In this document: piece by piece, positions 58,617-64,000 of the stretch
Layout: each line of letters opens with the position of its first letter
Numbering within the stretch: position 1 is the stretch's first letter
Origin: VXYK01 sp965221585
Lineage (GTDB): Bacteria; Actinomycetota; Acidimicrobiia; Acidimicrobiales; Aldehydirespiratoraceae
Assembly (NCBI GenBank): GCA_965221585.1
Contig: OZ244898.1
Coordinates: 558,001-622,000 of the forward strand
Reading direction: 5' to 3'
Length of the DNA stretch: 64,000 nt
Notes under the pieces: generated by a model
Told to the model about the DNA's origin: nothing
What the model saw: only the letters and a program-made list of their open reading frames with translations
Database searches by the model: none
Program-made: the position numbers and the translations under genes

Positions 58617-58711
58617 CCCGTCAGTGTCGCGCACTCGGCGTCGCAATGAGGAATGCAAAGGGACAGCGACGGGACTGGAGTGTGCAGCCGATATTCGGGT
58701 ACAGCGCTCGA

Positions 58712-58734
58712 TCCACTAGACCCGTCCACTAGAC
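58712..58734 (+). repeat. TCCACTAGAC repeated twice before the DUF1214 gene
   Basis: TCCACTAGAC at 58712-58721 and 58725-58734 with a 3-nt spacer. The second copy is part of the dyad CACTA-GACA-TAGTG and ends 8 nt before ATG 58742, so it probably overlaps the -10 region and could be an operator. Confidence 0.5.
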
Positions 58735-58741
58735 ATAGTGC

Positions 58742-59929
58742 ATGCAGAACGATTTGAAGGCCGCATGGGAGCGGCTCTGCGACGCCCTCAAGGAATCAGC
58801 CGACTACATATTCGACCCTTCATTGGGCGTCGATGCCTCCGAACAGGCCGAAGGGCTGCGCCATCACCTGAGGCTGTTCCATGCGACCGGCGAACGCCTG
58901 CTCGAGAACGACGATCCGGAACACCCCGAGTTGGGCTGGACGTATCCGTCCAAGATGGGACAGGACAATCCCGACGCCCTCTACATGTCCGCACCGATGG
59001 ACCTGCACCACAGCTACCGGCTCACCGGGCGCATGGACACACCCAGGTATCTCGGGTTCTCGTTGATGGACTTCCGCTTCGGGCGAGGGACGATCACCCA
59101 GATCCTCAACATCGGCAGCCCGGAACTGACCGACATCGGCGGCGGCCGCATGGATGTCGTATTCAGCCCCGACCCCGACCCCGGCGACCATCCAGGCGAC
59201 TGGTTCCAACTCGAACCGCAGCAGTGCCGCCTGCTGGTGCGTCAGTTCTTCTCCGACTGGGCAGCCGAGGAACGCGCAGACCTGCACCTCGAGTGTCTGG
59301 ACCCGGTCGAACCACCCGCCCGACTCGACCCGGTCTCCACCATTGCCAAACTGGACGAGATGACCGCCGAGATGCAGATCGTCCCCAAGTTCTGGACCGA
59401 TTATGCGGTCAGCCAACGCGACCGGGGAGAAATCAACTCCTTCGACCACATGGCCGGCCGCAAAGTGAGCGGCGTCGGCTACGGGGGCAGCGATCAGCAG
59501 GCATACGGGCAGTGCTGGTACGAAGTGGGCCCTGAGGAGGCACTTCTGCTCGTGGTGACCCCACCGAAGTGTTGGTACTGGAACATTCAGGTGGGGGACA
59601 CTTGGTACCAGAGCCTCGACTATGTGAATCAGCCCGCGACGCTCAACGACTCGCAGGCCCACATCGACCCGGACGGCGTGTTGCGGGTGGTGATCTCGCA
59701 TCTCGATCCTGGAATCGACAATTGGATCGCACTGGGCGGGTGCCCCCAAGGTGCCATCACCTACCGCTGGAACAACGCCGAGGAGGTGCCGGTGCCCAAC
59801 CTGCGCCTGATAGCGGCGTCGGAGGTTGCCGAGCACCTCCACCCCGACACCCCGGCTGTGAGCCCGCAAGTCCGCCGTGAGCGCCAGGTTGAGCGTCGTC
59901 GCCATGCCCTCAACCGCTTCATCAGGTAA
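58742..59929 (+). CDS. DUF1214-type protein of unknown function
   Basis: 395 aa, the second of two related proteins in the window (the other is at 6203-7378). It shares their plan: an N-terminal helical LKAAWERLCDALKESADYIF, SYRLTGRMDTPRYLGF, DLHLECLDPVEPP, then ALLLVVTPPKCWYWNIQVGDT and SHLDPGIDNWIALGG. No signal peptide. It stands alone with its own probable leaderless promoter after the TCCACTAGAC repeats. Confidence 0.75.
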   Translation: MQNDLKAAWERLCDALKESADYIFDPSLGVDASEQAEGLRHHLRLFHATGERLLENDDPEHPELGWTYPSKMGQDNPDALYMSAPMDLHHSYRLTGRMDTPRYLGFSLMDFRFGRGTITQILNIGSPELTDIGGGRMDVVFSPDPDPGDHPGDWFQLEPQQCRLLVRQFFSDWAAEERADLHLECLDPVEPPARLDPVSTIAKLDEMTAEMQIVPKFWTDYAVSQRDRGEINSFDHMAGRKVSGVGYGGSDQQAYGQCWYEVGPEEALLLVVTPPKCWYWNIQVGDTWYQSLDYVNQPATLNDSQAHIDPDGVLRVVISHLDPGIDNWIALGGCPQGAITYRWNNAEEVPVPNLRLIAASEVAEHLHPDTPAVSPQVRRERQVERRRHALNRFIR

Positions 59930-59975
59930 CCGCCTGCGGTACCACCCGCCGTACGAACGGAACTGCTAATCTTCG

Positions 59976-61142
59976 GTGGTTGTGCGCCTGAGACTGTTGC
60001 ATGAGTCGGCATCGAGGGAGAATCGCGTAGCGCTCGTTCCAGACGGAGTCGCCGCACTGGTCGAGCAGGGATGTGAGGTGCTGGTGGAGCGCGGCGCCGG
60101 TCTGGGCTCGGGATTCGACGACGGCACGTATCGACACGTCGGCGCGACCGTCGTCGACCGGTTCGCTGCAGCGGCCGACGTTGCCGATGTGGTCGTCTCG
60201 GTGCGTGATGCTCCGTTGGGTTCCTCCTCTCTCAACCCGGCAGCGGTGCCGAGCACGGTGTTCGTGGGCGTCTTCGACCCGTTGTGGGCTCCTCACAGGG
60301 CACAGCGCCATGCCGCCAACGGTGTCTCGGCGTTCTCCCTGGATCTGGTACCGCGCGTCACCCGTGCACAGTCGATGGATGTGCTGTCGTCGATGGCGAC
60401 GATCGCGGGTTACGAGGCCGTGCTGCTCGCCGCCAGCCACCTGCCTCAGATGTTCCCCCTGATGATGACCGCTGCGGGAACGCTGGCCCCCGCGAGGGTG
60501 TTGGTGTTGGGAGCAGGCGTTGCCGGGTTGCAGGCAATAGGCACAGCGAGGCGGCTCGGCGGGGTGGTGGAGGCCTTCGACGTGCGTCCCGAGGCGGTCG
60601 AGCAGATTCGCTCGCTGGGCGCCCGTGCCCTGGACCTTGAAGTGTCACCGTCAGCTGTCGGGGAGAAAGCCGTTGCCAGCATCAATGGCTACGCGGTTGC
60701 CCAGAGCGACGATGTCGCGGAGATTCAGCGCGAGATGTTGACTCCCCATGTGGCCGGCGCAGATGTTGTGATCACTGCTGCTGCGGTGCCGGGTCGTCCG
60801 TCTCCGCGGTTGGTCACCGCAGAGATGGTCGACGGCATGGAGCCCGGCTCGGTGCTGGTCGACCTGGCAGCTGAACGAGGCGGCAACTGCGAGGCAACCG
60901 AAGCCGACCAGAAGGTGGAGCGCAACGGCGTCACGGTGCTGGGTCCGACCGATCTGACTTCGAAGTGTGCCCGTCACGCCAGCCAGATGTTCTCTCGCAA
61001 CCTAGTGGCGTTCCTGGACCATCTCCGTGCCGAGGGCGAGCTGGAGATTCGTCGTGACGATGAGATTCTCTCGGCCATGCTGGTCACCCACGACGGTGCC
61101 GTGGTCCATCCGGAAGTCCTGGCTGCGCTGGGGGAGGGTTGA
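59976..61142 (+). CDS. pntAA: NAD(P) transhydrogenase subunit alpha, part 1
   Basis: 388 aa. NAD-binding domain I of the proton-translocating transhydrogenase: SRENRVALVPDGVAAL, RAQSMDVLSSMATIAGYEA, ARVLVLGAGVAGLQAIGTAR and VLVDLAAERGGNCEATE. It transfers hydride from NADH to NADP+. GTG 59976 follows TAATCT; GTG 59982 is equally possible. First of a three-gene operon. Confidence 0.95.
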   Translation: MVVRLRLLHESASRENRVALVPDGVAALVEQGCEVLVERGAGLGSGFDDGTYRHVGATVVDRFAAAADVADVVVSVRDAPLGSSSLNPAAVPSTVFVGVFDPLWAPHRAQRHAANGVSAFSLDLVPRVTRAQSMDVLSSMATIAGYEAVLLAASHLPQMFPLMMTAAGTLAPARVLVLGAGVAGLQAIGTARRLGGVVEAFDVRPEAVEQIRSLGARALDLEVSPSAVGEKAVASINGYAVAQSDDVAEIQREMLTPHVAGADVVITAAAVPGRPSPRLVTAEMVDGMEPGSVLVDLAAERGGNCEATEADQKVERNGVTVLGPTDLTSKCARHASQMFSRNLVAFLDHLRAEGELEIRRDDEILSAMLVTHDGAVVHPEVLAALGEG

Positions 61143-61146
61143 GAGC

Positions 61147-61470
61147 GTGGAATTGTTGATTGCGGTCACCCTGTTGGTGCTGGCTGTTTTCCTCGGCGTC
61201 GAGTTGATCACCAAGGTTCCTCCGACACTGCACACGCCCTTGATGTCGGGCTCCAACGCCATCTCAGGTATCACAATCGTGGGAGCTCTGCTGGCTGCCG
61301 GCGCTGACCATTCGACCTTCACCGCAGTTCTGGGATTCCTTGCGGTCACAATGGCGATGGTCAACGTGGTGGGCGGCTTTCTCGTGACCCATCGGATGCT
61401 GCACATGTTCGGCCCGAAGCGACGCCGTGCCGCGGTGGATCAGTCCGAGGGCGACGGGGAGGATTCGTGA
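61147..61470 (+). CDS. pntAB: NAD(P) transhydrogenase subunit alpha, part 2
   Basis: 107 aa from GTG 61147 with GGAGGG upstream, 4 nt after the pntAA stop. Three TM helices: LLIAVTLLVLAVFLGVELI, MSGSNAISGITIVGALLAA and FTAVLGFLAVTMAMVNVVGG, ending VTHRMLHMF. Forms the proton channel with PntB. Its stop overlaps the pntB start by 4 nt. Confidence 0.95.
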   Translation: MELLIAVTLLVLAVFLGVELITKVPPTLHTPLMSGSNAISGITIVGALLAAGADHSTFTAVLGFLAVTMAMVNVVGGFLVTHRMLHMFGPKRRRAAVDQSEGDGEDS

Positions 61471-62846
61471 TGGGTGACTGGGCCACGCTCGGTTATCTCG
61501 TTGCGGCAATACTCTTCATCCTCGGTCTGAAACGTCTCAGCCGGCCCCGCACCGCGGTACGAGGCAACCAGTACGGAGCAGCGGGAATGCTTGTCGCGGT
61601 GCTGGTCACGCTCACCGACAACGCCATCATCGACTTCGGTTGGATAGTCGGCGGTCTGCTGCTGGGAACGGTTGTGGGGGCCCTATTGGCGGTACGGGTG
61701 CAGATGACGGCCATGCCTGAACTTGTGGCTCTGTTCAACGGCTTCGGTGGGGGAGCTTCGGTGCTGGTCGCGGCTGCGTCCTATGTCCAGGCTGTTGATC
61801 TGGCCAACGACACCTCGCGCCTGTCGTCTGCCGCGGCGTTGGCAACTTTGATCGGGGCGGTGACGTTCACAGGCAGCCTCATCGCCTTTGCCAAGCTCCG
61901 CGACGCGCTGCGCTGGTCGGGTTTCCCGGGGATGACCGTGGTGAGCGCCATCGGGTTGATCGCGGCCGTGGTCATAGGCGTCTTGATGGTCGTCGACCCC
62001 GAGAATGCCCTGTGGTTGTGGCTGCTGGTCGGAGTGGGGGCGGTTCTCGGATTGTTGGTGGTCGTGCCCATCGGCGGTGCAGACATGCCGGTGGTGATTG
62101 CCCTGTTGAACTCCTTGTCTGGCATGGCTGCGGTTGCGGCCGGTTTCGTGCTCGACAATTCGTTGCTGATCATTGCCGGCTCGCTGGTGGGTGCCAGCGG
62201 GCTGATCCTCACACAGATCATGTGCGTGGCGATGAACCGGACGCTGCTGGCGGTGATGTTCACTCCTGCGCCGTCTGGTGCGAACAACCACGATGCCGAC
62301 GATGTCTACGCCGGGAAGGTCCGCTCCACCTCCGCTGATGATGTGGCCATGCTGCTTGAGTCCGCAGAGCGCGTCGCGATCGTCCCGGGTTACGGGCTTG
62401 CGGTGGCACAGGCACAGCACGCGGTGCGGGATCTCACCCGGCGCCTGGCCGAACGCGGGGTGGAGGTGGTGTTCGGCATCCATCCGGTCGCGGGACGGAT
62501 GCCCGGCCACATGAATGTGCTGCTCGCGGAAGCAGAGGTCAGCTACGAGCGACTCGTCGAGATGGACGACATCAACCCGACCTTCGAGCAGACCGACGTG
62601 ACTATCGTCATCGGCGCGAACGACGTGGTGAATCCGGTAGCTCGCACCGACCCGTCGAGTCCGATCGCGGGAATGCCGATCCTCGATGTGGACAAGAGCG
62701 ATGTGGTGGTGATCATCAAACGCAGCCTCAGTCCAGGCTTCGCGGGGATCGCCAATCCGCTCTTCGCGGCCGATAACGCCTTGATGCTGTTCGCCGACGG
62801 TCGTGAAGCGGTAGTCGGCATCACCAAGTCCCTCCAGTCCCTCTGA
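61467..62846 (+). CDS. pntB: NAD(P) transhydrogenase subunit beta
   Basis: 459 aa. It has about eight or nine N-terminal TM helices and a C-terminal NADP-binding domain III with IVPGYGLAVAQAQHAV, GIHPVAGRMPGHMNVLLAEA, DVTIVIGANDVVNP and IIKRSLSPGF. Split alpha genes plus one beta gene is the usual bacterial three-gene form. The operon supplies NADPH for biosynthesis and for the P450s and dioxygenases nearby. Confidence 0.95.
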   Translation: MMGDWATLGYLVAAILFILGLKRLSRPRTAVRGNQYGAAGMLVAVLVTLTDNAIIDFGWIVGGLLLGTVVGALLAVRVQMTAMPELVALFNGFGGGASVLVAAASYVQAVDLANDTSRLSSAAALATLIGAVTFTGSLIAFAKLRDALRWSGFPGMTVVSAIGLIAAVVIGVLMVVDPENALWLWLLVGVGAVLGLLVVVPIGGADMPVVIALLNSLSGMAAVAAGFVLDNSLLIIAGSLVGASGLILTQIMCVAMNRTLLAVMFTPAPSGANNHDADDVYAGKVRSTSADDVAMLLESAERVAIVPGYGLAVAQAQHAVRDLTRRLAERGVEVVFGIHPVAGRMPGHMNVLLAEAEVSYERLVEMDDINPTFEQTDVTIVIGANDVVNPVARTDPSSPIAGMPILDVDKSDVVVIIKRSLSPGFAGIANPLFAADNALMLFADGREAVVGITKSLQSL

Positions 62847-62946
62847 GGGTGCCAGTCCCTCTGAAGGCGATGGCGGTCTCTGAACGACCATTCGCGCCTT
62901 TGTTCGCGAATCGAATCTCGTGCGCAGGATTGGCTACGGTCTAGGC

Positions 62947-64000
62947 GTGACTCAACTCGCATACAACCCGTTCGGGTTCGCGCACCACGAGGATCCGTAC
63001 GTCACCTACAAGCGGCTCCGTGACGAGGCTCCCGCCTATTGGAACCCTGACCTCGAGTTTTGGGCTCTCAGCCGTTTCGAGGATGTCTTGGAGGGCTTTC
63101 GTGACACCGAGCTTTTCTCGTCCGCGGGAGGGATCGCGCTGGAGAATCGCCGCCCGATTGGTCAAAGTGTCGGTTTTGATCAGATGATCGAGTGCGACCC
63201 GCCTGAGCACACGGTGTTGCGCAAACTGGTCAGTCGTGTGTTCACCACTCGCACGGTCGCCAGAATGGAGCAGGAGATCCGCAAGATCTTCACGGTTTAC
63301 CTCGATGAAGTGATCGAATCGGGTAGCGCTGAGGTGGTCGGTGACTTGACCAGCCCGTATCCGATGGATGTGATCTCCGCCGTGTTGGGTGTTCCGGCGG
63401 CGGACCGTCCTGGATTGCGGGCAAGCAGCGACAAGGTGATGATTCGTGAGGACGGGGTGCTGGCGATTCCCGCTGAGGCTGCCGATGGGATGCTCGGCTT
63501 GGTCACCTATTTCATGGAGGATCTGCCGAAACGCAAGGCCGGTGAGGGATCCGGTCTGATCAACGATCTTGTCGGTGTTGAGATTGAGGGACGGGGGCTC
63601 ACCGATGAGGAACTTCTCGGTTTTTGCATCTTGTTCATAATCGCCGGTCACGAGACGACCACCAAGATGGTGGCCAACGTCATGGAGTTGTTGTCGCGTC
63701 ACCCGCATCAGAAGGCTGCGGTGATCGCCGATCCGGCCCTTGTGCCGGGCACCATCGAGGAAGTGCTGCGCTATCACAATTCGACTCAGTACATGCACCG
63801 CACCGCCACCCGCGATTTCGAGATTCATGGCCAGCGGATGCGCGAGGGTGATTCAGTGTTGTTGGTTATCGGGGCGGCCAACCACGACGAGCGTGAGTTC
63901 GGGCCCACTGCCGAAGAGTTCGACATATTCCGCCGCCCGGACCGGCATCTGGGTTTCGGTTACGGCGCGCATTTCTGTCTGGGAGCGGCTCTGGCCCGTA
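62947..64000 (+). CDS. cytochrome P450, partial (runs off window)
   Basis: 351 residues visible from GTG 62947, 100 nt after pntB; TACGGT lies just upstream. I-helix FIIAGHETTTK, K-helix EEVLRYHNSTQ, and the haem loop LGFGYGAHFCLGAALAR at the very end of the window with the Cys ligand. Only the last helices are missing. It differs from the P450 at 52446 in its haem loop (canonical FGYGAHFC). Confidence 0.93.
   Translation, partial: MTQLAYNPFGFAHHEDPYVTYKRLRDEAPAYWNPDLEFWALSRFEDVLEGFRDTELFSSAGGIALENRRPIGQSVGFDQMIECDPPEHTVLRKLVSRVFTTRTVARMEQEIRKIFTVYLDEVIESGSAEVVGDLTSPYPMDVISAVLGVPAADRPGLRASSDKVMIREDGVLAIPAEAADGMLGLVTYFMEDLPKRKAGEGSGLINDLVGVEIEGRGLTDEELLGFCILFIIAGHETTTKMVANVMELLSRHPHQKAAVIADPALVPGTIEEVLRYHNSTQYMHRTATRDFEIHGQRMREGDSVLLVIGAANHDEREFGPTAEEFDIFRRPDRHLGFGYGAHFCLGAALAR

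Noticed and set aside
58820..59905. 361-codon frame on the minus strand
   Set aside because: Antisense to the DUF1214 gene and without domain signature.
61683..62891. 402-codon frame on the minus strand
   Set aside because: Antisense to pntB; composition is His/Arg/Gln-rich without motifs.
62880..62946. GTTCGCGAATCGAATC considered as a tRNA T-arm
   Set aside because: No acceptor stem or anticodon arm could be found around it.

Overview
The window reads as one stretch of a high-GC actinobacterial chromosome. Genes are dense, start at GTG or TTG as often as ATG, frequently overlap by 4 bp, and several appear to be leaderless (a TANNNT-like -10 box 6-8 nt before the start codon). The content is rich in acyl-CoA dehydrogenases, MaoC hydratases, SDR and MDR dehydrogenases, P450s, DUF1214 proteins, a sulfotransferase and a sulfatase. 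Together these fit an Acidimicrobiia-like, lipid- or xenobiotic-degrading actinomycete. This placement is an inference from gene content only; no rRNA, tRNA or CRISPR array was seen.

Layout. 0-1.7 kb: the 5' part of leuA (minus strand) behind a leucine-codon attenuator, then yqeC. 1.7-11 kb: lipid and acyl-CoA genes (MaoC, acyl-CoA dehydrogenase), a sulfotransferase, two SDRs, a DUF1214 protein, and a tandem pair of M24 creatinase/aminopeptidase-fold genes, one of them with lost metal ligands. 11-14.5 kb: a LysR regulator divergent from a 40-codon leaderless small ORF, a NarL/LuxR response regulator, pcm, and a pyridoxamine-oxidase-fold protein.

14.5-33 kb is a defence-type island. Three widely spaced genes match the helicase(DUF3883) / DUF1156 methyltransferase / DUF499 ATPase group that is associated with anti-phage islands: 14627-18205, 25996-28758 and 29772-33029. 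Between the helicase and the methyltransferase sits a cargo segment: an unknown 312-aa protein, a very large TIR-like(DUF4062)-TPR-PIN protein, a 3-TM membrane protein and a second TIR-like protein. A Phd/RelE toxin-antitoxin pair lies before the DUF499 gene. Two copies of a 65-bp repeat (19316-19380 and 28908-28972) bracket the cargo plus the methyltransferase. The membrane/TIR-like part is visibly AT-richer than its surroundings. The three-gene cargo operon is my best candidate for an under-described conflict system.

33-37.6 kb: creatinase, then a PspC-domain histidine kinase divergent from a PspC-domain membrane protein across a palindrome-rich promoter region. The kinase's likely partner regulator is at 12.3 kb, on the far side of the island. 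37.6-60 kb: a catabolic region with an enoyl-CoA hydratase, two divergent acyl-CoA dehydrogenases, a PhyH dioxygenase, a five-gene minus-strand operon (acyl-CoA dehydrogenase, sulfatase, acyl-CoA ligase, MDR dehydrogenase, VOC protein), a secreted 5'-nucleotidase with a LysM domain, an acyl-CoA ligase/P450 pair, an epimerase, an NTF2-amidohydrolase-EthD operon, a Zn alcohol dehydrogenase and a second DUF1214 protein. 60-63 kb: the three-subunit proton-translocating transhydrogenase operon pntAA-pntAB-pntB. The window ends inside a second P450.
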